From: Bacillus sp. MM2020_4
GTDB taxonomy: Bacteria; Bacillota; Bacilli; Bacillales; Cytobacillaceae
Length of the DNA stretch: 64,000 nt
Reading direction: 5' to 3'
NCBI RefSeq assembly: GCF_011250555.1
Contig: NZ_JAANMZ010000013.1
Span: 30,311-94,310, forward strand
The notes under the pieces were generated by a model. It was not told the origin of the DNA, did not search any database, and saw only the letters and a list, made by a program, of their open reading frames with translations. The position numbers and the translations under genes are program-made. This document shows positions 17,265 through 26,449 of the stretch, one piece after another. The stretch's first letter is position 1. Every line of letters starts with the position of its first letter.

Positions 17265-18140
17265 ATGAAAAAATGGATATTAGCCCTTTCATTAGCTGGT
17301 GGGGTTCTTGTATTAGGTGCATGTAATCAAAGTGGTTCTGAAACTGTGGTAGAGAGCAAGGCTGGGAATGTAACGCAGGAAGAGTTGTACAAATCGATGA
17401 AGGATAAAATCGGTGATCAAGCCCTTCAGCAGCTGGTATATGAAAAAGTTCTATCTAAAAAATACAAGGTATCGGATAAAGAACTGAATGATAAAATCAA
17501 CCAGTTAAAATCAGATCTTGGTGCAAATTTCGAAACAACTCTTGCACAATATGGTTATAAAAACGAAGACGATTTAAAGAAAACAATGAAGCTTGGAATG
17601 ATGCAGGAAAAAGCAGCATTGAAAGACGTAAAAGCAACTGACAAAGAAATGAAGGAATACTATGATAGCTATACGCCAGATATCAAAGCTCGTCATATCC
17701 TTGTTAAAGATGAAGCAACTGCAAATGAAGTAAAGAAAAAGCTTGATGAAGGCGCAAAATTTGAAGATGTTGCAAAAGAATTCTCAACAGATACCGCTTC
17801 TGCTCAAAATGGCGGCGATCTAGGTACCATCAATAATGCCAATAAAGCTCAATATGATGCTGACTTTGTTAAAGCAGCCTTTGCTCTTAAGGCAAATGAA
17901 ATAAGCGCACCAGTCAAAACACAATTCGGTTATCATATTATCCAAGTAACAGAGAAACAAGAGAAGAAGCCTTACGATGATATGAAAAAAGATATTGAAT
18001 ATCAAGTAAAATCATCTAAATTAAAAACCGAAGACATCAACAAAGCAATGGAACGTGAACTTAAAGCAGCCAACGTAAAAGTTAGCGATAAAGATTTAAA
18101 AGACGCGCTTAAGCCACAAGCAGCTGCTCCACAACAATAA
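17265..18140 (+). CDS. prsA: Foldase lipoprotein PrsA
   Basis: A 291-residue lipoprotein. The lipobox VLGAC gives a lipidated Cys20 after signal-peptidase II cleavage. A parvulin-type peptidyl-prolyl isomerase domain lies at about 134-225 (ARHILVKD at its start, GYHIIQV at its end), framed by helical chaperone arms. It folds secreted proteins on the outer face of the membrane. It is followed by its own terminator and then a dispersed repeat. Linked to hpr as in B. subtilis. Confidence 0.95.
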   Translation: MKKWILALSLAGGVLVLGACNQSGSETVVESKAGNVTQEELYKSMKDKIGDQALQQLVYEKVLSKKYKVSDKELNDKINQLKSDLGANFETTLAQYGYKNEDDLKKTMKLGMMQEKAALKDVKATDKEMKEYYDSYTPDIKARHILVKDEATANEVKKKLDEGAKFEDVAKEFSTDTASAQNGGDLGTINNANKAQYDADFVKAAFALKANEISAPVKTQFGYHIIQVTEKQEKKPYDDMKKDIEYQVKSSKLKTEDINKAMERELKAANVKVSDKDLKDALKPQAAAPQQ

Positions 18141-18146
18141 AAAGGG

Positions 18147-18181
18147 AAAGCGGAAGCGTCATGTAAGGCGCTTCCGCTTTT
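18147..18181 (+). terminator. Terminator after prsA
   Basis: AAAGCGGAAGCG (18147-18158) and CGCTTCCGCTTT (18169-18180) form a perfect 12-bp stem followed by T residues. Its right arm is the same GCGCTTCCGCTTTT sequence that ends the dispersed repeats of this window. Confidence 0.8.
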
Positions 18182-18189
18182 CTAATTGG

Positions 18190-18307
18190 CTAGCTCCAGC
18201 GCCTAGGGGCTCGGGGTCATAAGCCAATCTGTCAAGAAGGTTAAAGAACAGCCTTCTCGCCAGCTCGTCTTATGCCTGTCGCCCCTGAGCAAGGCGCTTC
18301 CGCTTTT
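18190..18307 (+). repeat. Dispersed palindromic repeat, copy A
   Basis: A non-coding element of about 120 bases that begins CTAGCTCCAGCGCC and ends GGCGCTTCCGCTTTTC. The same ends bound copies at 53995-54156 and 57592-57750, while the middle here differs (it contains TCATAAG...CTTATG and AAGG...CCTT inverted repeats). The two ends are imperfect inverted repeats of each other. It abuts the yhaL stop. Confidence 0.7.
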
Positions 18308-18496
18308 CTATTCTCCTGTTGCATTTAGTTCTTCACGCATCTCTTTTTCCCGTTCTAGTCGCGAAATATAGATTTCTCCCTCACGCTCGATGTTTTCCAT
18401 TTCTAACTGCCGTTCTTCCCTGCCTGTTTTGATTGCCATTAGGGCACTAATCACAATTCCAACCACGACTGCATAAACCCAAATAGGTATAGTCAA
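18308..18496 (-). CDS. yhaL: Sporulation protein YhaL family
   Basis: A 62-residue protein with an N-terminal membrane helix (about 4-22) and a charged helical tail rich in Glu and Arg (REERQLEMENIEREGEIY). This matches YhaL in pattern and in position between prsA and yhaM. Role in sporulation is known only by association. Its stop touches the dispersed repeat at 18190-18307. Confidence 0.75.
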   Translation of the reverse strand: MTIPIWVYAVVVGIVISALMAIKTGREERQLEMENIEREGEIYISRLEREKEMREELNATGE

Positions 18497-18609
18497 CTTC
18501 TCATGCTCCCTTCTCTAGTGGTTGTCCACTTTGTATTACAACTTATTCGGTTTTTCCAAAAATATTCGTTTCTTCGCAAAAAAAATAACCCTAAGTGGGT
18601 TATTTCCAT

Positions 18610-19554
18610 TTACTTATGAAACATCGGCTTATAAAATGATCGATTATCCAACGCGAAAATTCGCTCAGTAAATTCCCCTGGCTTTACTCGTTCTAATGCA
18701 CGGTCAAGCATGTTCATTTTAGCATCAAGATTATCAATATAATGAAGGATTTCTGCTTCCTTGATTAATGGAGGTTTAGGGCTGCCCCATTCCGCCTTCC
18801 CATGATGGCTAAGGACAAGATGTTGTAAAATTAATACCTCTTCACTGGAAATTCCCAGTTCCTCTGCTGCATTGCCTATTTCGGTAATCATTATTGTTAT
18901 ATGTCCAAGCAAATTTCCTTCAATTGTATAGACGGTTGAAATTGGCCCCGATAATTCTATGACCTTCCCCATATCATGTAAAATCACACCAGCATACAAT
19001 AGATCCTTATCAAGACTAGGATATAAAGAAGCTATCGCTTTGGCCAAGTCCAACATGCTGACTACGTGATAGGCAAGTCCTGAAACAAATTCATGATGAT
19101 TTTTTGTAGCAGCTGGATATTCTAAGAATGCCTTCTGATGCTTCTTTATTAAATGACGGGTAATTCGTTGGATATTTGGATTTTTCATTTCGAAAATATA
19201 CTGTGTCAGTTTGCCGACCATTTCTTCCTGACTTAATGGGGCTATCTCTAGAAAGTCATCTAACTTAACCATGTCAGATGGGCCAGTCTTTCTGATTTGA
19301 CGGATTTTCAGCTGACTCTTACCACGATAATTTTGAAGGTCTCCAAGAATTTTTACAATATTTTGAGCTGCATAGTTCTTTTCATCTTCTTCACTAGCAT
19401 CCCAGAGCTTTGCCTCGATTTCGCCGCTTTGATCTTGGAGGATTAATGTCAAAAAAGGCTTGCCATTACTCGCAATCCCTTTTGTTGAATTTTTTATTAA
19501 GAGAAATAATTCAACCTGTTCTCCAACCTCATAATCTAAAATACTTTTTCCCAA
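18610..19554 (-). CDS. yhaM: 3'-5' exoribonuclease YhaM
   Basis: 314 residues from a TTG start at 19554, the length of the B. subtilis enzyme. An N-terminal OB-fold nucleic-acid domain ([24 protein letters not shown]) is followed by an HD domain with HDMGK and a later HHG motif. It degrades single-stranded RNA and DNA from the 3' end with metal ions. AAGGAG lies nine bases before the TTG; the frame runs on to an ATG at 19599 without a good site. It is the last gene of yhaO-yhaN-yhaM. Confidence 0.9.
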   Translation of the reverse strand: MGKSILDYEVGEQVELFLLIKNSTKGIASNGKPFLTLILQDQSGEIEAKLWDASEEDEKNYAAQNIVKILGDLQNYRGKSQLKIRQIRKTGPSDMVKLDDFLEIAPLSQEEMVGKLTQYIFEMKNPNIQRITRHLIKKHQKAFLEYPAATKNHHEFVSGLAYHVVSMLDLAKAIASLYPSLDKDLLYAGVILHDMGKVIELSGPISTVYTIEGNLLGHITIMITEIGNAAEELGISSEEVLILQHLVLSHHGKAEWGSPKPPLIKEAEILHYIDNLDAKMNMLDRALERVKPGEFTERIFALDNRSFYKPMFHK

Positions 19555-19605
19555 TCTATCCACGCTCCTTCCCATAATATGAGTATAACACATAGACATA
19601 TATCT

Positions 19606-22600
19606 CTAGTGAATGACCTGAATAGCACCTTTTTCTATAGAAAGAATATTTTCCCTCTGGAAAAGGGGTAGTAAGTGCGCATGGCAAGTAAAAAATAATA
19701 GTTGATTGCGCTCTAGTGTTTTAAGTAGTTCAATCACTTTGTTTGTTCTTTTTGCATCAAAATTGACAAAACTATCATCAATGATAATGGGAAACTGATA
19801 TTTTTCATAAAGCGTTGTTGCCAACGCCAGCCGAATAGACACATATAACTGTTCCATCGTTCCCTGACTTAGCTCTTTTGCTTCAAATAGGGTATGGTCC
19901 TCACGCTCAACAAGAAAACCGGAACCTGACTTCTGCAAGTGAATTTTATTATAGCTGCCATCCGTCAGAATTGACATGTATTCTTCCGCTTTGGAGAGCA
20001 TCCTTGGTAAATGAATATTTTTATATTTATCAATCGTTTGCGCCAAAATCTGTTGGGATAAACAATATACAGACCACTCTTTCGCAGCCTCTTCTAGTTC
20101 AAATTTCTTCTGCTTGTAGTGATGGAGAATGTCAGAATACACGCCGCCTTCCTCCAATATTTGAATCTCGTACTTTATCGAAGCTTGATTCTCTTGAAGC
20201 TCTTTTAATTTTGAATGGAATTTCGATGCCTCAAGATTTAATCCTGCGATCACTTCATCACAATCATGAATCGACAGATAGCTTTCCCAAGCCTGTTCAG
20301 GAAGTGTAGCGTACTGAAGCTGACTTAAAAGATGGTTATACCTTTCAAGAAGGAAAGCTTGTTTTTCAGCCTTTTCCCCTCGTTCATAGAATTGAAGCTC
20401 AGTTTCCGTATTAGCAGTTTGGAGAAGCTTATCATGTTCGGATTGTAAAAGCACCAATTCTTGTGACTTTTGCTTTAAGTCCGCTATAAGGTCAGCAAGC
20501 TTCCCGTTCCTTTCTTGGCTCTTTATTTGCTTTTCATGCTCTTCCTTCAGCTTGTTCCTTAGTAGGTAGGCCGAATTATGTAGATCTAAGCCCTTTACCT
20601 CTAAAAAACGATTCTCATATGATTTAAGTCCTTCTTCTATTTGGTCCTGAAGCTGATTTATCTGTCCAAGTCTTTCTTGCAATTGTTTCTTCTCGCGGTA
20701 AATCGATTTACATTGCTCAATTAATTCAAAAGCTTCTTGTAAAAACATGACTGCAATATATTCGGGGATCTTTAGTTCATTGCTGATCGACAACAGCTGT
20801 TCTTTATTTTGAGAAGACTCTTTTTCCCATTCTTCCCATTTCGTTAATGCCTTATTGTATTGAATTTGCTGTTGTTTTAGGCTCATTTTTAATAGTTGCA
20901 GCTCATCAAGCCTTTGATTATCCAACTGTAATTGATTCTCAAGCTTTGTGATATCCAAATATTTTGCTGACTCAAGCTTTTGCCTTAGGTTTGTTTCTTT
21001 GTCTATTAAACCATTAAGTTTCTGCTTCCCTTTTTCTTCTTTTATTGGCTTTGTGCTTTTCATCATAAATAGTGCAATTCCTATACATCCAAGCACACCG
21101 AAAGAAAAGAGAACCCATTGCTTTGTGAACATGCCATATAATAACAGCCCAAATAAAATGAACTCAAACAGAAAAAATTGGATCCTTTTCTGCTTATTTA
21201 TGTTTTCTTTTGCAGTCTTATCCCGTTCATTTGCCAGCTTGAAAATCTCTATTTGTTCCTGTATGGAATTTAATTCCCATTCCAAACTCTTTTTATCATT
21301 GGCGGCATTTATTTGCTCCTCAAGTTGTAACCGCTCTTGTTTAGCCAGGACTTGCCTCTCTACAAATCGGACGTCCTTTTCTATTTCTTCCAATCCGTTT
21401 TTTTCCTCTTGATACTGCGCCTCAAGCTCTACTTTTGTTTCTTCAAGTTTTTGTCGTTTTCGGGAAACGATTTCCACTTGATTCCTCATATAAATATTTG
21501 TATTAATCGCAAGGATATCATCTTCATTTAAGGATAAATGAAGTTTTTCTCTAGTAATGGACAGCTTATCTTCAAGTTCAGCTAATTTAACCTCGCATTG
21601 CTGCTTCTCAAGATTCCATTGTTCCATTATCGGTATTTGATTAAGCAATCTTAAAATCGCAGGCTCATTTTCAAGCAAAGAAATAGTAGGTTCAATCGTC
21701 GTTAATTCCTGCTTCATATTTTCGATTCTGTCGGAAATACTTACGATTTCGGCCTGATAGGGGTGAATCAGTTGATTTAGTTTCTCCATTCTTTCCATCC
21801 CGCGTGCTGGAAACCTGATTTCTCCCAGTTCGTTAAGCTCCTTCTTTATTCGTCTCTCTTCTTTGAAGATTGGCTCGATCCTCTTCCATTCATTCAATTT
21901 CTCCATCTTTTTAGCTAGTTCCTGAAGAGCATCCGTTATTGCGAGCATTTCTTCCTGAAGCACGTCATTCTTCGTAATCAGGCTTTCATATTCCTTATTT
22001 TTTGCCGCTGCTTTTTTCAACTCTCCACTTATTTCATGAAGGGCTTGTAATCTTTCATTCAAAAGTGGTTTCTTCCCTGTTGGCTTAAACCGGAGGTCTA
22101 ATTCCCTTTGAAGGAAGGTTTCCGCTTTTGATAATTGTTCTGTGCCCAATGTTCCTGCAGAGAATAAAAATTTACCAATGTCCTCATCCTTTAATTGGTG
22201 AATGTTTTGCAAGCCTTGCAAATTAAAGGAAAAAATAGCTTGATATAAACTTTTATCAAAATTTCCTGTAAGTTCTTTTAAAAGTTCCTCGCCGCCAATT
22301 ACTCCTGAATCCATGACTACCTTCACATCGCCTGCTGCTTTTCCTTTAATCCGCTCTATGACAGCATATCCGTGCTCTTCATGATAAATTCTAATTTTCC
22401 CACCGTATTTGCTGCTATGTTTTGGCTCATAGCGCAGGTCAGATTGTTGCTTGGTAGGGAACCCGAAAAGAATCCCATGAATAAAAGCCATAATGGTAGA
22501 CTTGCCGGCTTCATTTTCGCCATAGAAAACTTGAAAATCACTAAGGTTCGTGATTTTGAGATTTTCTAATTGACCGTATCCGTATATGTGAAACTCAATA

Positions 22601-22608
22601 ATTTTCAA
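19606..22608 (-). CDS. yhaN: SMC/Rad50-like ATPase YhaN
   Basis: A 1000-residue ATPase of the SbcC/Rad50 class. Walker A GENEAGKS is at about 31-38, the ABC signature LSQGTMEQ near 900 and Walker B PIIIDDSFVNFD near 930. Two long coiled coils flank a central hydrophobic segment (about 473-516) with two membrane helices where Rad50 has a zinc hook. With YhaO it should form a nuclease complex in DNA maintenance, here possibly tethered to the membrane. It is 15 bases after yhaO. Confidence 0.9.
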   Translation of the reverse strand: MKIIEFHIYGYGQLENLKITNLSDFQVFYGENEAGKSTIMAFIHGILFGFPTKQQSDLRYEPKHSSKYGGKIRIYHEEHGYAVIERIKGKAAGDVKVVMDSGVIGGEELLKELTGNFDKSLYQAIFSFNLQGLQNIHQLKDEDIGKFLFSAGTLGTEQLSKAETFLQRELDLRFKPTGKKPLLNERLQALHEISGELKKAAAKNKEYESLITKNDVLQEEMLAITDALQELAKKMEKLNEWKRIEPIFKEERRIKKELNELGEIRFPARGMERMEKLNQLIHPYQAEIVSISDRIENMKQELTTIEPTISLLENEPAILRLLNQIPIMEQWNLEKQQCEVKLAELEDKLSITREKLHLSLNEDDILAINTNIYMRNQVEIVSRKRQKLEETKVELEAQYQEEKNGLEEIEKDVRFVERQVLAKQERLQLEEQINAANDKKSLEWELNSIQEQIEIFKLANERDKTAKENINKQKRIQFFLFEFILFGLLLYGMFTKQWVLFSFGVLGCIGIALFMMKSTKPIKEEKGKQKLNGLIDKETNLRQKLESAKYLDITKLENQLQLDNQRLDELQLLKMSLKQQQIQYNKALTKWEEWEKESSQNKEQLLSISNELKIPEYIAVMFLQEAFELIEQCKSIYREKKQLQERLGQINQLQDQIEEGLKSYENRFLEVKGLDLHNSAYLLRNKLKEEHEKQIKSQERNGKLADLIADLKQKSQELVLLQSEHDKLLQTANTETELQFYERGEKAEKQAFLLERYNHLLSQLQYATLPEQAWESYLSIHDCDEVIAGLNLEASKFHSKLKELQENQASIKYEIQILEEGGVYSDILHHYKQKKFELEEAAKEWSVYCLSQQILAQTIDKYKNIHLPRMLSKAEEYMSILTDGSYNKIHLQKSGSGFLVEREDHTLFEAKELSQGTMEQLYVSIRLALATTLYEKYQFPIIIDDSFVNFDAKRTNKVIELLKTLERNQLLFFTCHAHLLPLFQRENILSIEKGAIQVIH

Positions 22609-22623
22609 AAGATCACTCCTTTC

Positions 22624-23844
22624 CTAAGAATGATAAAGTAATTCTATAAGCGTTTTTTCTGCTTTTTCCAGCAACTCATTTTGTTCCTCAAGTGATAAAT
22701 GGGACAAATATTTTCTCCCAAACGGATGCTCATACAAGGGTGCTAACGCAGAATCAAATTGATCGAAATGATCAATTGTTTCAAATAGCTCTCCATAAAA
22801 ATTGGTTTCTGTTTTCAACTGCTCTTTATCGATTGGCAGACTTTCCGTGATGACTAAGTCGACAACCCAAACAAAGGACTCTTCATCCTTTTCATCCTCT
22901 TGTAGGAGGTCTAAAAGTTCCACGTTCAAGCTTTTTTTTTCATCATCATTGGGTAGATAAATATTTTTCAAATAAAGAGTTACCAGTGTTCCTATTTGAG
23001 CTCTTCGAATAGTGTTGATAGCCGCTTGGCATAAACGAAGTACATCGTGAAAACTATTCGCTGAGTCAGCATCAATGACAGCTTCCTCCCAGATCATATC
23101 AGATGACTCGATAAAATCCATTTTTGTATCCAGGTCTGTCAATGTAATATAATAAAACCCTTTACTGCCGGACTCTTTCTTATTTCTTCCTTGAATATTG
23201 CCGGGATAGATAATCGGGGGATTCTCAGACAATACAGAACGTTTATGAATATGTCCCAATGCCCAATAATCAAAGTCTTTTTCCAGTAAATCCTTGACTG
23301 AAAATGGAGCATAGTTGTCATGCTCCTTTCCCGTGCTTTCATTACCATGAAGAATGCCAATATGAAAATCTGCCCCCTCAGCTTTCTTATAATTATCTAT
23401 TTTCCGATCAAACACATGCCTTGTAGGATAACTAAATCCATAAAGATGAACGCATTCACCAGTCTTGGTATGGAGCATCATTGTTTCAACCTCACCATGA
23501 AAAACATGAACATTCTCAGGCATGTCCAAATGCACCCAAGAACCATTTAAATGATCGTGATTTCCATGTACAACATAAACGGGAATATCCTTCTCAGCAA
23601 GCTTTAGCATTTCCGTACGAAAGCGAGATTGTGCCCTCAAACTGCGGTCCTCTCCATCGAATAAATCTCCTGCCAAGACGACAAAATCAACCTCCCGCTC
23701 GATCGCAGCTGCTGTCAGCTTTTTCAATGCTATAAAGGTACTCTCTTTTACCCTAGAAAAAATAGGTGCTGGTAAATGCTTTAATCCGATCATCGGGCTA
23801 TCCAAATGTAGATCTGCTGCATGAATAAACGATATCTTTTTCAT
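22624..23844 (-). CDS. yhaO: Mre11/SbcD-like nuclease subunit YhaO
   Basis: A 406-residue calcineurin-like phosphoesterase with all metal motifs in order: DLH (11-13), GDLFD (about 60), GNHDH (about 95), HGN (about 170) and GHIH (about 200). It resembles the nuclease subunit of Mre11-Rad50 complexes. First gene of the yhaO-yhaN-yhaM operon, so nuclease, ATPase and 3'-exonuclease are made together. Confidence 0.92.
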   Translation of the reverse strand: MKKISFIHAADLHLDSPMIGLKHLPAPIFSRVKESTFIALKKLTAAAIEREVDFVVLAGDLFDGEDRSLRAQSRFRTEMLKLAEKDIPVYVVHGNHDHLNGSWVHLDMPENVHVFHGEVETMMLHTKTGECVHLYGFSYPTRHVFDRKIDNYKKAEGADFHIGILHGNESTGKEHDNYAPFSVKDLLEKDFDYWALGHIHKRSVLSENPPIIYPGNIQGRNKKESGSKGFYYITLTDLDTKMDFIESSDMIWEEAVIDADSANSFHDVLRLCQAAINTIRRAQIGTLVTLYLKNIYLPNDDEKKSLNVELLDLLQEDEKDEESFVWVVDLVITESLPIDKEQLKTETNFYGELFETIDHFDQFDSALAPLYEHPFGRKYLSHLSLEEQNELLEKAEKTLIELLYHS

Positions 23845-23924
23845 AAATAATTCCTTTCGCCCTTTTTATTCATTGTAACACCATTAAAACACGAATGCAC
23901 GTTCCTATAGTAAAATAATAAAAA

Positions 23925-23947
23925 GCTTTACCGGAAACCGGTAAAGC
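23925..23947 (-). terminator. Terminator after yhaP
   Basis: GCTTTACCGG (23925-23934) and CCGGTAAAGC (23938-23947), followed on the minus strand by an AT-rich T-run. Confidence 0.75.
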
Positions 23948-23953
23948 CATTCA

Positions 23954-25207
23954 TTATTCGCTTTTGGTTAATTGCAATGCCTTTTTAATATCTTTAAAGG
24001 AATTAGATTTCCCATACATTAAGACACCGCCTCGGTAAACACGTGCCCCAAAAATGGCTAACACGGCAATGGTAGCAACAAGGATAGCGATACCCAAGAT
24101 CGCCTCCCACGCAGGGATTGTCAGCATCCCAACACGCAGGAACATAATCATCGGTGTAAAAAAGGGAATATAAGACGTTGCGGTAATAAAGGCTGCATCA
24201 GGTTTACCAAGTCCAAACATCGCAATCATGAATCCGGCTACAACCATTAGCGTCATCGGAGTAATCATCTGCTGTACATCCTCAATCCGACTGACAAGTG
24301 AGCCCAAAAAGGCTGCAAGTGTGGCATAGAGGAAATAGCCGAGAATAAAGAAAATGACGGCATAGATGATGGTGGCTGTGGGAATATCACCAAACCCGTA
24401 AACACCAAAAAAACCTTCCTTTAATGAATCCATGTTTTTGGTTAAGGAGAAATAACCGACTATCAGAAATGCCGCTAATTGTGTCAAACTTAATAGACCA
24501 ATACCCAATATTTTCGCAAACATTTGCTTGATTGGCGAAACACTTGATATTAATATTTCCATTACCCTCGAGGACTTTTCTGTGGCTACCTCCATCGCAA
24601 TCATGTTGGCATACATAATAACCGCAAAATAGATGATAAATAGGAGGACGTAAACAAGGCCTCGAGCCTGATTAAGCTCCTCTTCTGTTTTGGCATTCTT
24701 CTCAAGCGCCACTTTTTTAAAAGAAACTGGTTCATAAAGCTTTTGCAGCTGTGCCGGTGCCAAATTAATTTGAGAAGCCGCTAACATCGTTTTCACTTGC
24801 TGCAAAGCAGTTTGTAGATCAGTAAAAAGGGAGGAATCCGCGATGCTCATGGCTTTATAGGTTGCTACCGGCAAGCCTTCATCATTAAGCCCCAGCTGAA
24901 CAACACCGGAAACATCGCCTTTTTCAACTGCTTTTTCTGCTTCCTTCTCACTTCCGTTGTAAAGTTTTAAATTGATATCTTTGTTAATTGTTTTTAGCTG
25001 TTGTTTAAAAGGGTCGTAAAGTTTCCCGCTTTCATCCAGTACAGCAACATTCTCTTTCCCGCCGTTTTTATCAAATATACTGATTATATTATTAATATTC
25101 GTTAGAGCCAGGACAATCACAACAGTGATGATTGTGGTAATAATAAACGATTTACTTTTTAGTTTGTTTAGATAGGTATGAAATAAGATAATCCAAAAGC
25201 TATTCAT
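23954..25207 (-). CDS. yhaP: ABC-2 type permease YhaP (NatB-like)
   Basis: About 417 residues. One N-terminal membrane helix, an extracellular domain of about 130 residues, then about five C-terminal helices including the segment EKSSRVMEILISSVSP, characteristic of NatB/YhaP exporters. In B. subtilis related NatAB exports sodium; the YhaPQ substrate is not settled. The ATG at 25207 overlaps the yhaQ stop by eight bases; a longer frame to 25240 lies fully inside yhaQ and is not needed. Confidence 0.88.
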   Translation of the reverse strand: MNSFWIILFHTYLNKLKSKSFIITTIITVVIVLALTNINNIISIFDKNGGKENVAVLDESGKLYDPFKQQLKTINKDINLKLYNGSEKEAEKAVEKGDVSGVVQLGLNDEGLPVATYKAMSIADSSLFTDLQTALQQVKTMLAASQINLAPAQLQKLYEPVSFKKVALEKNAKTEEELNQARGLVYVLLFIIYFAVIMYANMIAMEVATEKSSRVMEILISSVSPIKQMFAKILGIGLLSLTQLAAFLIVGYFSLTKNMDSLKEGFFGVYGFGDIPTATIIYAVIFFILGYFLYATLAAFLGSLVSRIEDVQQMITPMTLMVVAGFMIAMFGLGKPDAAFITATSYIPFFTPMIMFLRVGMLTIPAWEAILGIAILVATIAVLAIFGARVYRGGVLMYGKSNSFKDIKKALQLTKSE

Positions 25208-26099
25208 AAGAATTACCCACTTTCTCGATAAAGATATCATTTAAAGAAGGTTCTTCGAGGGCAAATTTTCGGATGAATCCTTTGTTAACAATTTCTTTAA
25301 GTATACTTTCTGCCACTCTTTCTCCTTCAATCTGTAGAAGAATCCCTTCCATTGTTGGCGTTGCTTTTACAACGCCAGGATAATCTTTCAAAGAATTTAG
25401 GGAAAAATCGGCATGGATGATGAGATTTTTTTTGCCAAACTCACGTTTTATCTTCCTTAAGTCACCGTGAACTACCGTTTTTCCTTTATGCATAATGCAA
25501 AGATGTTCGCACATCTCCTCGACATGATGCATTTGATGGCTGGAAAATACAATGGTTGCCCCATTTTGTTTAAGGGTTAAGACAGCCTCCTTGAGCATTT
25601 CCACATTGACCGGGTCAAGCCCGCTAAATGGTTCGTCAAGGATTAATAATTTCGGTTTATGTACAACAGCAGCAATGAACTGAATTTTCTGCTGGTTCCC
25701 TTTTGACAGCTCCTCCACTTTTTTATTTTCATACTCTGGGATTTTAAAGCGCTCCAACCAAGATTTTAGTTCAATCAGCGCCTCACTCTTCTGCATCCCT
25801 CTTAATCTCGCTAAATAGACAATTTGATCTCGGACTTTCAACTTCGGGTATAATCCTCTTTCCTCGGGAAGATAGCCGACTAAATGGCTGGTGGAATAAT
25901 CAATCGGCTGCTCATCCCAGGTAATTCTTCCGGCGGTATTATCGAGCAAACCTAAAATCATCCGAAACGTGGTTGTCTTTCCGGCCCCGTTAGCCCCTAA
26001 AAAGCCAAACATTTCTTTTTCAGGGATTGTTAAGGATAAATCGTCAACGGCCAAAAACTGCCCAAACCGTTTTGTGACATGTTCAAGTTTTAGAACCAT
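25200..26099 (-). CDS. yhaQ: ABC transporter ATP-binding protein YhaQ
   Basis: About 299 residues with Walker A GANGAGKT (about 35-42), signature LSKGNQQK, Walker B LLILDEP and a C-terminal extension with the DUF4162-like accessory domain common in NatA-type ATPases. Partner of YhaP. The ATG at 26099 has AAAGGAG eight bases upstream; a GTG at 26108 abuts that site. Confidence 0.9.
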   Translation of the reverse strand: MVLKLEHVTKRFGQFLAVDDLSLTIPEKEMFGFLGANGAGKTTTFRMILGLLDNTAGRITWDEQPIDYSTSHLVGYLPEERGLYPKLKVRDQIVYLARLRGMQKSEALIELKSWLERFKIPEYENKKVEELSKGNQQKIQFIAAVVHKPKLLILDEPFSGLDPVNVEMLKEAVLTLKQNGATIVFSSHQMHHVEEMCEHLCIMHKGKTVVHGDLRKIKREFGKKNLIIHADFSLNSLKDYPGVVKATPTMEGILLQIEGERVAESILKEIVNKGFIRKFALEEPSLNDIFIEKVGNSYE

Positions 26100-26224
26100 T
26101 TCATACACTCCTTTCTCTCATTATTACGAATGGTACCATAATTTGGTTTCATTTTCTTTCTTTTGCACTTTTTTTAGAATTATGCAAAAATAGTAGTAAA
26201 TCATTTTTTAAAGGGGTTTTTATA

Positions 26225-26410
26225 GTGAAGAATTATAAATTAACTGCATTTGAAGCAACTGGCGAAAAGATTTTAGACGAAACCTTTCAGGCGGAAAATG
26301 ACGATGCAGCAAAGAAACTAGGGGAACAACTATTAGTAGAGAAAAACTTATTAGCAAAAACACATCGCTGCACATCACCAAATGGCAAGCTCTTACTTTT
26401 CCATTCGTGA
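26225..26410 (+). CDS. yhzD: YhzD family small protein
   Basis: A 61-residue soluble protein with a basic, cysteine-containing C-terminal part (KTHRCTSPNGKLLLFH). Length, sequence pattern and position near yhaQ/yhaR fit YhzD of B. subtilis. AAAGGGG lies upstream of a GTG start. Function unknown. Confidence 0.75.
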   Translation: MKNYKLTAFEATGEKILDETFQAENDDAAKKLGEQLLVEKNLLAKTHRCTSPNGKLLLFHS

Positions 26411-26418
26411 AACAAGCA

Positions 26419-26441
26419 GGCGCATGAATCATTCATGCGCC
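26419..26441. terminator. Hairpin between yhzD and yhaR
   Basis: GGCGCATGAA (26419-26428) and TTCATGCGCC (26432-26441) with a three-base loop lie between two convergent genes. T-runs are weak on both sides, so its efficiency is uncertain. Confidence 0.5.
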
Positions 26442-26449
26442 GCTAATGG

